NCBI GenBank assembly: GCA_013398615.1
Contig: VZSR01001479.1
Span: 18,737,122-18,801,121, forward strand
Length of the DNA stretch: 64,000 nt
Source: Brachypodius melanocephalos
Taxonomy: Eukaryota; Chordata; Aves; Passeriformes; Pycnonotidae
Direction: 5' to 3'
The translations under genes were made by a program, and so were the position numbers. Below are positions 38,201 to 49,521 of this stretch, one piece after another. The first letter of the stretch is position 1. Every line of letters begins with the position of its first letter. The notes beneath the pieces were generated by a model. It was not told where the DNA came from. It saw only the letters and a list, made by a program, of their open reading frames with translations, and searched no databases.

Positions 38201-41200
38201 CCCATTAGTAACATGCAACTCTGCCATCTGCCATGTGATGACTTTTTTACTTTTGCCTGCAACTGGGACCCTGGTTGACGCAGTCAAGAGTATTGTGCTG
38301 ATCTTTATGCCTGGTACCTGAGTTGTATCCAAGTTAAATGGACTGAGAATTTTAACAGTCAGATTTTCCATCGTGGAGATGGAATCTGATTGGACACCAG
38401 TGCCCTGTGTCCTTTGTAAAAGTCTCTGCCCCACGTGACAGTGTCCTTAATGTGTATTTCCTCCCTATACCCAGCACAACTTCCCAGCTTCTCTAGCTGG
38501 GATGCAGGTTCAGCAGTGACTGAAAATAAAATACCCTTTCTACTATACTCGAGCTTTTGTTGTGCTGTCCCAGTAGTGACCTGAGTTGCCTGGTTTATGA
38601 GGTGTAATGTGACTTCTGAATGCAATAGAAGCAAAGAGATACTGCAAAATATTCTTACATCTTTTTCTGTTTCAGGTTTGTTGCCAAACCACAGGCCTCC
38701 ACTTCCTGAAGGGCATATTCCCAAGAAACCCAAGCTGAACAGGTGAATAGTCTTGTCTTTCCACATTTCTCTTTTTCAGGATTAAATTGGAAAGGGAAAA
38801 GTAGTTCCTTACAACTGGATGAGAAATGCCGCAGGCAGCAGGGTTCATAAAGAGTACTCAGCATTTTGGAGAAGATCTGTCACGATATTCTTGGCAGTCT
38901 TTTAAGGACAAGTCGTATCTCATATAAACCATTTATTCACAGAAGATTAATTAAAACTGCCACACATGTTAGAGTCTGCCTGCCCTTCCTCAGCTGTGCT
39001 CACCTCCTCATCACTAACAATCAGTAAGGCAGTCACAGCAGGATGCCACAGATGGAGTCACAGCACCACAGAGTAGCTGAGGTTGGAAGAGGCCTCTAAA
39101 GATTGTCTAGTCCAAGCTCCACGCTTAAGCATAGTCACCTAGAGCAGCTTACTCAGAGCTATGTCCAGCCAGGATTTGAGTATATCTAAGGGTAGACCTT
39201 CCTCAGATTCTTCTGAGGGCAGTTTGTTCCAGAGGACCAGCCTCATACAAGACAGTGTTCTCTTACATTCAGACAGAATTTCTTTTTTAATTTGTGCCCA
39301 TTGCCTCTTGTCCTGTCACTGAGCACCAGTGACTGGGGAGAGCCCGCCTGCTCTTCTTTACACGCTCCCTTCAGGTACTTACAAACATTTGTAAGACTTC
39401 ACTGAACCTTCTTTTCCTCCAGGTTGAGCAGTCCCTTCTTTCATAGCCTTTTTAGCCCCCAAGAGCAGGAGGGTGCCCAGGCAGTGATACCAGTAGTGAA
39501 GGGGGAGGGGGGCTGAGCAGCCAGCAGCGGCCCATCACAGGCCTGTTACCTCCTGCCCCATCCGAGTTTCCTCCAGTCAGCGATTTGCCCTCTGCCTGCC
39601 CTTCCTATGCAACTGAGTCTCTTCCCCCTCCCCAGCCTGAATGGCCCCTGGCCTTTGGTAGGCGAAGGGAAAGCCTGCAGCCGCCTCCTGCTCTGTGCTG
39701 GGCACTTGGAGGTGCTAATCCCCTGTTTATAACCTCACACTCTGTTTCCATGGGGATGTCAGAGCAGTGTACGAACCTCGCATTAGCAAACCGTGGGGTT
39801 ACCAGAGGCCATGGGGCTGTCGCTGGGAGAGCTTAGACTGGAAGGCTGAGGATGGCTGGAGACTCCTGCATTTCAGGTCTGACTCTGCAGTGGAGATTTC
39901 AGAGAGGCTCTTGCAGGCTGCATAATGGGTGTCAAATTAGAGGACTCTATGTTTGATGCAGCCCTGTAGCCATCAGATACTTCAACTGCAATAACTTCTT
40001 CCTTGTGTCTTACAAGTCTTGGGGATTCTTCAGTATCTGTGTCTTATCTGGCAGCTGTGGGGTGGAGCACGTTATCTTGTTAGCATTCACATTGGAACCT
40101 TGAGTAGCAGGTTGAGACTGGAAACGGTAAATGCAGTATCTTGCTGGAATCACACCAGGGCTCCAGATCTGATGCCCTGACACTTAGAAATTGTTCTATA
40201 GACCTTTAGTAAGAACAAAGAATGAATACCTCCAGATACATTCTACATGCAAGTAGGTGTGCTACACCTCTAAATTAATTAAATTGGAGATTACTGCATT
40301 GCTAGCCCCTCCCTACACTACCCTTGCTTTTCTCTTCCAAAGAGGGAATGTAGCAGGCCCAGTGTAAGCAATTCAGAAGAAGAGAACAGAGCTGTTTGCT
40401 GAGGATATGGAGTAGCATTGAAGTAGGCAGACTTTGGATGGAGAACAGAGAATAGGATGATCAAGAAATGGGATTGCAAGTTTTGGTCGTGGGGCTGACA
40501 CTACACAAATGAGTCCCAAGTAAAATAAAGTGCAGAAGTACTTCAGGAGTGTTCTCCTGGTTCCTCATGATACTGTCTTCTCAGCCTGCTGAAAGGGGGA
40601 AAGCTCTGTGTGTTGGAGCCTTGCAAAATCTTGGCCATTCTGTATGAGTTTTGACTGTGTGAACCGACACCTGTACTTCCCTCGCTGCCCTCTGGAGCAG
40701 TAGCTGGCATGGCATAAGGCAGGAGTTACAAATTGCTTCCTTCCTCTAGCCTGAAGTGCACCCACATGCTGAATGACTGAAGTAATTTAACCAGTACCTA
40801 TTTTGGGAATGAAGCCAGAGCTCTTATCAGAATTTTCCCACATAAATGACTTGCCTAAGCTTACCTTGTCTTTACCTCTGTACTTGTTCCCAAAGCTTCC
40901 TGTAAGTCTGCAGTAGCTCAGGAAGCACTCAACCTGTGGTGCTACTAAATGCAAGTGAGCTGACAGGAGAAAAGGGGCAGAAGTGGGCTTGAACTTTGGA
41001 GTGGAATGAGCTGCCTTGTTCAGTGCCATCAGAACATGTCTGGGTCATCCTCTAAATGTGTAATACCAGGGCTATTCACCTGACTTAGCTTGTTCCCTCA
41101 TTGTGTTTATGTCTACTGGATTTTTAAGTGCCAGTTCAAGAAGGGATCAACAGGATCTAAAGAGAGCACATTATAGCCAGCAGTGCATTACACAGTAAAG

Positions 41201-44200
41201 TGATGTATTTTCCAAATTCTCAAGCTTCATCTCTTTTCGAGACCACTGGATTGGCTGTTCTAGCCATCTTTACCACTCTGCTTAGATGAAAGGTAGCAGT
41301 GCCTTTCTGCACTGCTGCTATAGCCCTGGGAATGACAACAGGGAGAAACTGAGATGCTTCATAGTATGCTTGGGCCCCTTGTTAAAGCTTTTCCAAGACA
41401 GAAACACAGGTAACATAAGCAATCTGTCATCTGTCTCTTTACTCGGAATGGAGAAAGTTTTCACTTCTGTAAAGAAAGTGCTTCTGAGAAGTCACTGTCT
41501 ACTCCAGATGTTACCTAACACACTTCTTTTTGGTGTCTGGGAACTGTCTGCCATCTTACATTGAGCTGAAGAATGTTTTGCTCATGATAGAGCTCTTGAC
41601 ATACTACACCATCAGCTGCTAGAATGACAGGATGAAAGCCTAAGATAGCCTTAGAAACTGATTCCACTCACACCACCTGAGGCTGAAGGAGATTCATCAC
41701 TTCAAGGTGAAGTGGGAGTCAGAGCCCAGTGCCTCTGCCATGTTACAGACCTGAGCATGGAATTACTGCATGTAGACTCAGAGCAGCAACCCTGGCCTGG
41801 CTGAAGCCTGGCAGATTACTTAATTTGGATGAGCAATCCCTTTCACTTTTTTCTTGTCTGGCAAAGTTCTGGCTGGTGCTCTCTGTGGCCAGGCTTCTTT
41901 CAAGGCTGTGTCAGTATTTTTGAGAGGAGCTTCATTTGTTGCCGAAAGAGGGACAAATGGGCCTGATGAAAAAGTGATGTGTCCTTAGATAATGTACAGG
42001 TGTGACCACTAAAACACATCGGCTACATGGGAGCAACTCTACGGCTCCTGGGAAAAGGTACTAAGGAAGTATATAAAGGACTGAGGAGCTGCATTACTGT
42101 ATACTTTTGAAAGCACTAAAAAAAAGCTGTTCCTCAGCTATATTTTTACTGCAGTTGTGGCTGTCTTGGCCAGAATGTTTGGCCCATGTCACTGTCACCC
42201 TGATTAAAGTGAGCCTGCTTCAAATCCAAAGAGTCTGGCATGCACTGGCTAGCACCTAACTGGGATTAAAAGGTATCATGCCACCATATGGAACTATCAG
42301 CAAACTGCCTTGTTTTAACAAGGGTCAAGGGTGCTGACATGCCATTGATTTAATGTTGTGAAGTGTGGATTTATCATGCAGAACCCCTCTGCCCCTCAAG
42401 AAGGTGCTCTTCTGGTGCTTATTCAATGATGTTTTCCAAAAAGCAGAGTTCCTGCTCTGTTTTCTGAACTGGTTGTACTATCTCAACTGTACGAACTTTG
42501 AACATTCCCTTCTACATGCCCCAGATTTCTCTGCAAAGAGATAAGGACTTCCCTGCTTTGCACTGGGTCAGTTGGCATCTGGCCTTCCTCTACGCACTCC
42601 ATCTCCTTATCCTGTTTCCACTACTGGAATTCAAGAAGAGCAGAATGCTTTGAGAACATCTGACCTGCATATCCTGTCTTGTGCTTGGTCATACAGCTGT
42701 CTAGCATAGTGTGGAACATTCATCCATGATGTCATGTAACACAGAGGAAGAGATTGGGAACTGCAGAAGAACTTGGGAGTGAAATGCTAAGCTTTGTGGT
42801 CCTGAGGGTGGTAGGAGATGTATAACAACACCTTGTGGTCAGAATTCAACTGGGAAGCAATCCACATCTCCCTCTTCTATCCCCTGCAGTTGGGACACTG
42901 TCTAGGTGAGACTTGCCATGGTATTTCTCATGTCTTGGACTTCAGTTCTTTGCCTGTTTGCTTTCTGCCTGATTCATTTTTGACAGTGATAGCTCATGAA
43001 TGTTACCACTTAACTGCTTTACTAGCTATGGTTCTTTTGAAGAAATGGCCATGGGAGTAACCCATATCATCCATGAACTCTTGAGTCTCATATTCTCACC
43101 TTCTCTTACATATCATTTGTCTGCAGAAGTTGGACATTGAAAACAAATGAAGTTTACCCTGTCAATGCAGAATTACTCCCTACAGTTCATTTTCCTCATG
43201 TTTGGCCCAGTCTGGGGCTTTCACTCTTTCCAGGGGATCATTCCACAAGCAAATTTGTCTTGCAGTCAAGGATTGTTCCCTCATCCTCAGCCTGTATTCT
43301 CCCTTTCAAAACTTCCTGCTGTTATTTCTGCATTTGTTCATGCTCCAGCCTGGCATGTTCCAGTTAAGTGCTGCAGCAACAAAATATTTTCACTAGCCTG
43401 TGAGGCTGAGGAAGTTCTAAGTGATTTCACCAGCATTGTGTAGGGTGACAGTCTGTTCCTATACTCTAGAGTTGTGTGTGCAGGCCACCACACACACCAG
43501 AACCATTTGGGAAACAGTCAAGCTCAGCTGTAGGTCCAACTTCTTCCTTTCAGTAACAGAAACCTGAATAGCTCAGCAGTTTTCTTTTCAGCATGGAGGT
43601 TTTTACATGGAAAATGTGGACTAACAGTGTGTCCAGAACAGTCTCTGAATTCATTCCAGCATCTAGATGCTCTTTTAATATGAATATAGCACTCATGTTC
43701 TTCTGGCAGGTCCAAAGTTTTGGTTAAAATACAACACTATGAAGTTGTTACATACCCAAAAGGACTAGGGAATATCACAGGTTCCCGGCCTCTCAGGTCT
43801 GTCAGCAAGAGGTGCTGTAAGATTATGGAGTACTTGTTTCTGAGTGCTCAGCTGCCACTCCATTTCCAGCTTCCTACTGGAAGAGCATAACTTGGCACAG
43901 ATAGTATCCAAGTCAATCCTTCCTCCATCACCTGAACTGGGGGAGTTGCTCTGCGTTAAGCAAGAGGCAGGCTCCCTACAAATTTCCCATGAATTACAAA
44001 GTTTTCAGGCTCTGTGGACACCTCTTGTCCCTGGGAGCAGAATCTGGTTTCCCTACTATCAGCATTTCACTCCAGCAGCATGTGGTTCCTCTCATCTGCA
44101 TGGGAACTGTGTTGTGCATAGCATGTGTATTCAGAAGCAAAGAGCTAGAGCGGCTGCAGGTGAGCAAAGCCAAGAGGTGTCATGGGAAGGGATGTGGCAG

Positions 44201-47200
44201 GGAGCAGGCAGCCTCGCCAGCACTTTGATCGAGTGCTTCCTGCAGTCTGGAGCCCTCTGCCTTCTGCTCTTAATCCAAACAAAAGCCATATTGAAAAAAT
44301 TCAGTGAGGGTTCAGAAGTTCACACTTGAACTGTACCAACATGGCCTTTGCTTGAGCTGTGTACAGGATTGTGGTTTTCCTATTTCCCTTACCCATGGAA
44401 GCCTTGTGCCTACTCCTTGGTATTAAGTGGCAGCCTCCAGGTGGGAAGGCATGCCCACTGAATAGAATCCGTGAAAAGAGACTTCCACATGCTATAGAGA
44501 TTTTATGCTATTAAAATGACTGCAGATGAACTAACCATAGTTGTTTCCATCCTGCTTATACCTTGCCTTTTCCCATCAGGGAAATCCCATCAGGGTTCCT
44601 ATCACACTTTATCCAAACTAGTCATTTCTGCACTTGGAGTCTAGGAATTCTTGTTCTTGCTCAGGGCCCTACCATACTGAAGGGGGCAAGCAGAGCCCCG
44701 AGGTGAGTCACAGTTCCCAGGACTGGCAGTTCTGCCCCCTTTGCCCAGAGTGGGAGCTCTGCACACTAAGGTGACAGGTTAGGGCACTGCAGACCACCAG
44801 CATTTGGCATCCACCTGAAGGGTCAGTCTTGACAACCTTCAGCTACTTGAGAAAATTCAGCCAGTGTGTACTTGTAGGTGATTATAAAAACTCCCCAGGA
44901 CAAACCTTGTTGGATACAATGAGAAGTACGGAGACTTGGCTAGAAAAGGGTGTACCCTACCTTACATGGATGGCAGAGTTTGCAGGAAAGTCCTGTGTGC
45001 TGGGCTTTGAAGCTCTCCTATGTGAGTTTTGTGGATTGTTTTTACTCATAGAAAAAAAAATCCAGATCTGTGAAATCACTAGGAAATGGAGTTAGTCAAA
45101 GAGGAGAAGGAACTTTGTAGACTGACTGCTCCCAGGCATTAGGCTTTTGCACCGCTGAATCAAGGTAAAAAAAAAAAAAAAAAGAGAGGCAGCAAACAAA
45201 ATAGGACAAGTTTGAGTTTGGGACAAAGCAAGTATTAAAAGCCCTAAAAGCAAATGTGCTCCAGGAAGGGAAAGCGTCCAAATGTCTGTTTCAGCTAACA
45301 ATGAAAAGCCCCAGCCTGCAGTCCCCAAAGGAAGCCAAAAGCCTGGACCAGAGGGCTGGATTAGACCTGCTCAAAAGAGAAATAACAAAAGCTTTAAAAT
45401 CAGGCCATTACTAAATCCTCCTTCCTATGCAGAATTGGGGTGTGCACTTCCAGCCCCCACACAGAAACAGAGGGATTTCTTAAAAAGCCACTGTCTGTCT
45501 AAACCTGCATACAGCATTGATGTGTATCTCACATTCACACATTCACTTTTCTCCCAGTGAGATCATTTATTATCACAGGAGCACTTTCCCGTAATCGTGT
45601 GGACACGTGACTAGAATTGCACTTGGCACATTGATGCATTAAAACAATTTGGGAATTTTTTTCCCTCCTTTTCTGTAAGTGTAGTTTTGCAATACCAAAA
45701 TTTGTGCTATGGCACCCCCCTTGCAGCAAGGGGAATATGAAAAGGAGGACCTAGTCCATGTGCCCATCTAATACCCCTACAGCTTCTCCTAAAGGAGTTG
45801 TGTTGCCATGGTCCTTTGCCAGATTCCAAACTGGGGACCTGTGTTTGGACTCTCTGAACTCCCCTTGCATGTGAAATTAGAGACAGGAAAGTCTCTCCTA
45901 CTTCCTGACCCGATGCTGTTATGTAAGGGATTCCACTAATGCACTAGCATGGCATTACAGGTCAGAAGGGCTGAGTTTAATGCATGTGTAGGAGAACAAG
46001 TGGTTGGATCTTGCTATGTGTCATCACCCAAACCCTCCTGCTGTTGTTTCTAGGTGTTTTAACGGCCATAAACTCCTTAAAGCAAAGCATTTTGGAAGTG
46101 GCTTGATTTCAGAGGCGGAAAGCTCCACGTGATTCATTTTTCACTTTGTGTTGTTAGGGAGTATTGAGGAAGAAAAGTGCTAAATGGGCTGCTGTTATGC
46201 AGTCCATAGCTGCCTGGCATAGCAGGCTTTCTTTGTAGTTCCCAGGAATGAGCCAAATGCCTTCAAACAAATGTATTACATGGTCTCTGTCCAAAGTTCT
46301 TATTATCTCAAATTTGCACGATGCAAATAAAAGGTAAGAAGGCTTTTTGTGGGGAGGATGAATGATTGAGGTTACATTAAGACCATGGGATTACTCAACA
46401 GAGGCATGCAAACATCGCTGGACAAAGTTTATCAGTCTGTTCCAAATTCTAATTTGTTGGAGCATTGTTTGTGCAGATTATGCTAAGGTTTTACTTTGGA
46501 TCTTTATTGTCTGAAAAGACTCCTCTTTCTCTAAGGACGTCTATTCCCCTCTCTACTGGTAGCAAAAGATTTAAAGCCTAACAAAACTCCAGGCCACCCA
46601 GCCACAGGGTAAGATTTCCAGTAACTGATTCTGGATCTGAAATCCCCTGCCTGTTTGCAAAGCCAAGTCTAAAACTTCAAATGGTAAAAAGCAGAGGATA
46701 TTTGCCAGACACTGCTCTTCACAGAGATTTGTAGTTGTGATGATAATTCCTTTTTAATACCTCTTACACTGTAGGTGCTGACTTCCTGCACTAGCAAGCT
46801 ACAATAGTATTGTACAGAGAACACTAGAGCAAATTTGGACATATAAAAATACAAAACTAAGCCAGAAACCCATTCCATGCAGAAGTAATAACTAATTATC
46901 CCCCCCAAAGTAAATTTATTCATTTTTAAAAGCTTTCTCACAGAATTTAGCCTTTGTAATTAGTTTACCTTATTGAGACCAGCTGTTGAAATAACATTTC
47001 CCCTTGAGGCTGGATGCATTCAGTCTTGGACTTGCAATGAAGGAATTTGGCACTCCAGTTTAGCTGCAGGTGGAGAACTTGCCAGCAGCCTGGAGACTAC
47101 ACCTGATTTGTTTTGTGAAACTGGAAGTCAAGCAGGTGCCAGTGGGTTCAGTAGAGAGATGAGCTTAGAAATTCCAAAACAAACAAAATCTTCTTTCCAG

Positions 47201-47504
47201 TGGTCCCTTCTGAATTGAGGGAGCTCTGCTCATGGTTATTCTTTTTATAAAGAGGCATATTAGGGAAGCAAAGGCTATAGTGCCTTGCTTTCTGCTTCAG
47301 TTAGAACATTTTCTTAGTGATCAGTCTCAAACTGAAATGTGTTTGTGTTGTTTTGACAGGTACCTGACCCGCTGGCCCATCAAATCTGCAAAGCCCATTT
47401 GGAAGAGGGGCCCTAAGTGGTGCAAAAAGCCCTTTCCAGTCGGACACCCTTTGCTGAAGGATAATGTCAAATATACACAAAAGCCTCTCTGTTTAAACCA
47501 CTAG
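26144..47504 (+). CDS. MRPS18A: MRPS18A, mitochondrial ribosomal protein S18A (mL66), whole gene span, six coding exons
   Basis: Complete gene. The coding sequence joins 26144-26243, 26413-26444, 29848-29952, 37747-37870, 38676-38742 and 47360-47504, giving 190 residues; the human protein is about 196. Every junction is GT-AG and the frame is kept throughout. MRPS18A is one of three vertebrate homologues of bacterial bS18; this one sits in the large subunit of the mitochondrial ribosome and works in translation in the matrix. Visible features: an Arg-rich N-terminus with no acidic residue before E36, fitting a mitochondrial presequence; CPIC at residues 65-68; the S18 core FIRSDGGMLPRRVTGLC at 87-103; AHRAGLLPNHRPPLPEG at 117-133; and YLTRW opening the last exon. 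These match human MRPS18A as I know it, clearly better than MRPS18B or MRPS18C. Introns are 169, 3403, 7794, 805 and 8617 bp. Neighbour RSPH9 converges from the right. Confidence 0.96.
26244..29847 (+). other. MRPS18A introns 1 and 2
   Basis: Intron 1 (26244-26412) is the tail of the CpG-rich region. Intron 2 (26445-29847) is AT-rich with a (TAGATA)-type microsatellite at about 27379-27405. No transposon or RNA gene recognised. Confidence 0.7.
26413..26444 (+). CDS. MRPS18A: MRPS18A coding exon 2 (32 bp micro-exon)
   Basis: A very small exon with a pyrimidine-rich acceptor (TTTCCTTTGCAG) and a consensus donor (GTAAGT). It completes codon 34 (Val) and encodes VEVSEGNTTT, residues 35-44, matching the VVETQEGKTT region of the human protein. 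At 32 bp it is easily missed by ORF-based gene finding. Intron 1 upstream is only 169 bp. Confidence 0.92.
29848..29952 (+). CDS. MRPS18A: MRPS18A coding exon 3 (CPIC motif)
   Basis: Exactly 35 codons, residues 45-79, phase 0 at both ends. The acceptor is TTTCCTAG and the donor GTAAGT. It contains IEGRI, a Pro stretch (APPPPNPSGQ) and CPICRWNLKHKYDY at residues 65-78. The CPIC pair (C65, C68), Trp70 and the KHKY segment are hallmarks of vertebrate MRPS18A; the cysteines are plausible metal-binding residues. The last codon is Val where human has Asp before the DVLLLSQ segment. Confidence 0.95.
29953..37746 (+). other. MRPS18A intron 3
   Basis: A 7.8-kb intron, GTAAGT donor to CTCAG acceptor. 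It holds the CR1 fragment at 35385-36180 and an A/C-rich stretch at about 35297-35340 just before it. A 147-codon antisense ORF at 33133-33576 has no recognisable similarity and is not annotated as a gene. Otherwise nothing seen. Confidence 0.7.
35385..36180 (+). mobile_element. CR1 LINE fragment in MRPS18A intron 3, internally deleted
   Basis: Degenerate CR1 ORF2 in the sense orientation. Recognisable pieces in order are SLTSVPRKIMEH at about 35432-35470, a decayed YLDFHKAFDVV-like core near 35555-35590, LFSTFINDIGKGIECT with FADDT (the reverse transcriptase active-site box) near 35760-35830, and PEGWDAIQRNLDKFKKWA near 35838-35890. Near 36060-36110 the coding part stops and the sequence jumps to the CR1 3' end (AAGGTCCCTTCCAACCCAAA, then CATTCTACAGTTCTATGA). 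The endonuclease region and the ORF2 C-terminus are absent. Several frameshifts and stops mark it as old and inactive. Confidence 0.9.
37747..37870 (+). CDS. MRPS18A: MRPS18A coding exon 4 (S18 core)
   Basis: Encodes residues 80-120 and the first base of Gly121. The acceptor is CTCTCCCTCAG and the donor GCAG|GTACAC. It carries the most conserved part of the S18 family: DVLLLSQFIR, then GGMLPRRVTGLC ending at C103, then the helix KKVAACVQMAHRA. The pattern FI-x3-G-x(2)-LPR-x2-TGLC is shared with bacterial bS18, where this region contacts rRNA and the neighbouring S6-type protein. Confidence 0.96.
38676..38742 (+). CDS. MRPS18A: MRPS18A coding exon 5
   Basis: Completes Gly121 and encodes LLPNHRPPLPEGHIPKKPKLN (residues 122-142) and two bases of Arg143. 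The acceptor has a strong pyrimidine tract (CTTTTTCTGTTTCAG); the donor is AACAG|GTGAAT. The LLPNHRP-x-LPEG segment is diagnostic of MRPS18A. Confidence 0.94.
39055..39475 (-). mobile_element. CR1 LINE 3' fragment, antisense, in MRPS18A intron 5
   Basis: Read on the + strand this begins with the complement of a CR1 3' end (GAGGTTGGAAGAGGCCTCTA, then GTCTAGTCCAAGCTCC). It continues through the usual antisense landmarks: CACCTAGAGCAG, GGCAGTTTGTTCCAGAGG, TTTGTGCCCATTGCCTCTTG, TCCTGTCACTGAGCACCAGT and CAGGTTGAGCAGTCCC. The element therefore points left, against MRPS18A transcription. Divergence is considerable and no ORF survives. Confidence 0.88.
45167..45183 (+). repeat. Poly(A) run (17 A)
   Basis: An uninterrupted A run in MRPS18A intron 5. 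No retrocopied gene or SINE body is recognisable upstream of it. Confidence 0.9.
46050..46350. promoter_or_regulatory. Candidate intronic enhancer with octamer motif
   Basis: A noncoding block in intron 5 with AACGGCCATAAACTCC (HOX/CDX-like CATAAA), CCACGTGATTCA (E-box), GGCATAGCAGGCTTTC, CCAGGAATG (TEAD-like GGAATG) and an exact octamer ATGCAAAT at 46321-46328 within GATGCAAATAAAAGG. No ORF and no repeat similarity. Enhancer function is inference. Confidence 0.3.
47360..47504 (+). CDS. MRPS18A: MRPS18A coding exon 6 with stop codon
   Basis: Completes Arg143 and encodes residues 144-190, then TAG. The acceptor is TTGTTTTGACAG. It begins YLTRWPIKSAKPIWKRGPKW and continues through FPVGHPLLKDNVKYTQ; human has YLTRW..., a similar basic stretch and PVGSPLLRDNVCYS in the same order. 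The C-terminal tail LCLNH is divergent and short. The basic composition fits an rRNA-binding tail. Confidence 0.95.
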
Positions 47505-48315
47505 TGGCCAGAACTGGCATAGTCAGTAAGCACATGTTTTCCACATGTTCTGCTGGGTTTTTTTTTTCAAGTTTGTCAATACCTCCAATTTTCTTATTCA
47601 AAAATTGTCCTTAGTACTCTATATTATGTCCAGCTGTGATCTGTTCCTCTAGGAGAATACAAGAGCCATCAAAGCAAAGTTCAGTGCGCAGGATGATTTG
47701 ATGAAAGCAAGGGGCAAAGACTTCTGCCTCAAAGGCAGAAAGGATCTGAAGGCTTTTGTTTCTTTATGTTCCACAAATGGGTTTGGGAAAGGATGTTTCC
47801 TTCTTTTCCCAGCAGTGAGTGGTGTTTCCCCATTAACGTGTGTTTCAGATTTGCCTCATTTGTGCTTTTGTACCTGTGACACAGATGGATGAAAAATCTC
47901 TCTGCAGCACTGTATTTTCTCAGCAGTAACAGAAATTTTTAATGACTACTGAAATTAACTTTTTTATTATTATCATCTGTATTATCCATTATTTGCAGCA
48001 GGAACACTTGCAACAGTGGCAAATAGGTGTGTGTCTTACATGTCCGCTTAAGAATTCCTGACTTGTGTTTCACTCCTGAATCTGGCAAATACACAGTGTT
48101 GACATCTTTGATGACCTGGCCTAGGTTTTTTGCCCCTGGCAAATAGATTTTTCATAAATCTTCCATGCCAGTGATACGGTTTCTTCCTGGGATAGTTTGG
48201 AACTGATTATCCATCTTGTAACTAAAAGGTGGAACCATTTCTCTCCTTGTGTAGTACACATACAGATCTTCCACCTACTGACCACTGCTAATTATGGAAC
48301 TGGTGTGAAAGGCTT

Positions 48316-48321
48316 ATTAAA
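48316..48321 (+). terminator. MRPS18A: Candidate MRPS18A poly(A) signal (ATTAAA)
   Basis: No AATAAA was seen on the + strand between the MRPS18A stop (47504) and the RSPH9 3' end. The first common variant hexamer is this ATTAAA, about 810 bp past the stop; another lies at 48798-48803. The real 3' end could use a weaker variant closer to the stop. Confidence 0.3.
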
Positions 48322-49179
48322 TTTATCAGGGTCATTACTGTTTTGGCTCCATTTCTTTGGTATTTATTTGGGGGCTACAAATCAATACAGAATTTTTATG
48401 TACTACTATGCCACTTAACCTTGTATTGCTTTTATCAGAATCATCTGCTAATACCATCAGCATGGACAAGAACAAAAGGTAAGGATAAACCTGTATTATC
48501 CAGGAAATCAAATTAGATTTAAATGGTTCTTTTTTAGCCTTATTTTGTGAAATGAAAGCCCTAGATTCAGCCCCTTGAGCTGGCCAAGACCTTTTGCTTT
48601 GGGAGACAGAGCCAAGACTTCATTAACCATACTGAGATAAAATCTCTGGCTGACTGTTTCTGTTTTAGAAAGCTTTGAAAGCTACAGCCCTTCAGAAAGG
48701 AAAATATTTTTCTTTATTCTCATACATACAGAAGTTACTCTGTCTTCTAGCCCAGGTAGCTCTGCTCAGTGAGCTTTGCTAATGGAAAAGTCACTGGATT
48801 AAACCATTGTCTTGGGATGAACCTAAATAAGCACATTTTTCAAGACCGGGGGATGCCCACAGCAATTTTTTTCCTACAGTTTAGTGACATAAGCTGGAAA
48901 GACCCTCTAATTTTGGTGAAATCTTAACATCTGAAAAGCAAAATACTCTCTTCAGTACGCCTTTCAGGATTTAGTACAGATCTCTTACAGTATACATCAG
49001 CTTTTTACCAACTCCCTCTGCTTTTATCATTCATAGGTGACAGCAGGTATTCATTCATGTTTCCAAATTAGTTCTTGTATAAGCAAGGTGCTTTTGTAAT
49101 CAGACAGATGGCCAAGGTTTGATTTCTGACCTAGAGCATGCCTTTCAGGGAAGGAAATGCTATTTGTTACGATCTGAAG

Positions 49180-49323
49180 GATCCACAGTGGCACATTACA
49201 GGGAGAGCTTCGTGCTAATAATGCCAAGGTTGTGTTCAATCCCCATATGGGCCATTCACTTAAGAGCTGGATTCGACGAGCCTTGTGGGTCCCTCCCAAC
49301 TCAGAATGTTCTGTGATTCTCTG
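49180..49323 (+). mobile_element. TguSINE1-like element: tRNA-Ile head plus CR1-like tail
   Basis: The middle of the element, from GAGAGCTTCGTGCTAATAAT through CCAAGG to TTCAATCCCCATATGGGCCA, matches the anticodon arm, T arm and acceptor end of tRNA-Ile (AAT anticodon in GCTAATAA). The B box is TGTTCAATCC. An eroded A-box region (TGGCACATTACAGG) precedes it. From about 49254 the sequence changes to a CR1-type 3' tail with CTGGATTCGACGAGCC, GGTCCCTCCCAACTCAGAAT and terminal octamer-like repeats TGTTCTGTGATTCTCTG. A tRNA-Ile head joined to a CR1 tail is the structure described for TguSINE1 of songbirds, mobilised by CR1 machinery. The 5' boundary is uncertain by about 10 bp. Confidence 0.8.
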
Positions 49324-49434
49324 AATTCAATCTGCAGTTGAGAGAGGATTGCATACAGTGAAGTCCTAGGAAAAAAATCAGGGCCAGCGTCTGGGCACAA
49401 AAGAATCCTGCTCAAAGTGCAGAGGTTTCACATT

Positions 49435-49440
49435 TTTATT
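49435..49440 (-). terminator. RSPH9: Poly(A) signal of RSPH9
   Basis: A canonical AATAAA reads on the minus strand 82 bp downstream of the RSPH9 stop codon. It implies a very short 3' UTR of roughly 100 bp, ending near 49415-49425. No cleavage data are available. Confidence 0.7.
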
Positions 49441-49521
49441 AGAAGAAGCACTAAACAAAATTTCCTAAGTATAAAATCTAGATATTTTCTAGTTCTTGAG
49501 TCCTTCTCTCTGATAGAAGAG

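Larger units (their letters stand above)
38743..47359 (+). other. MRPS18A intron 5
   Basis: An 8.6-kb intron carrying the antisense CR1 at 39055-39475, a 17-A run at 45167-45183, and a short duplication of TCCCATCAGGG at about 44570-44595. The block at 46050-46350 looks regulatory and is listed separately. No other gene recognised inside. Confidence 0.7.
47505..49434. other. MRPS18A 3' UTR and spacer between convergent genes
   Basis: Noncoding DNA after the MRPS18A stop codon. The first part must be its 3' UTR, of unknown length. The SINE at 49180-49323 lies only about 110 bp from the RSPH9 poly(A) signal. No further coding signal seen. Confidence 0.7.

Noticed and set aside
49183..49253. 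A functional tRNA-Ile gene
   Set aside because: The 5' half and D arm are eroded, the B box carries changes, and a CR1-like tail follows directly, so this is a SINE head and not a tRNA gene.
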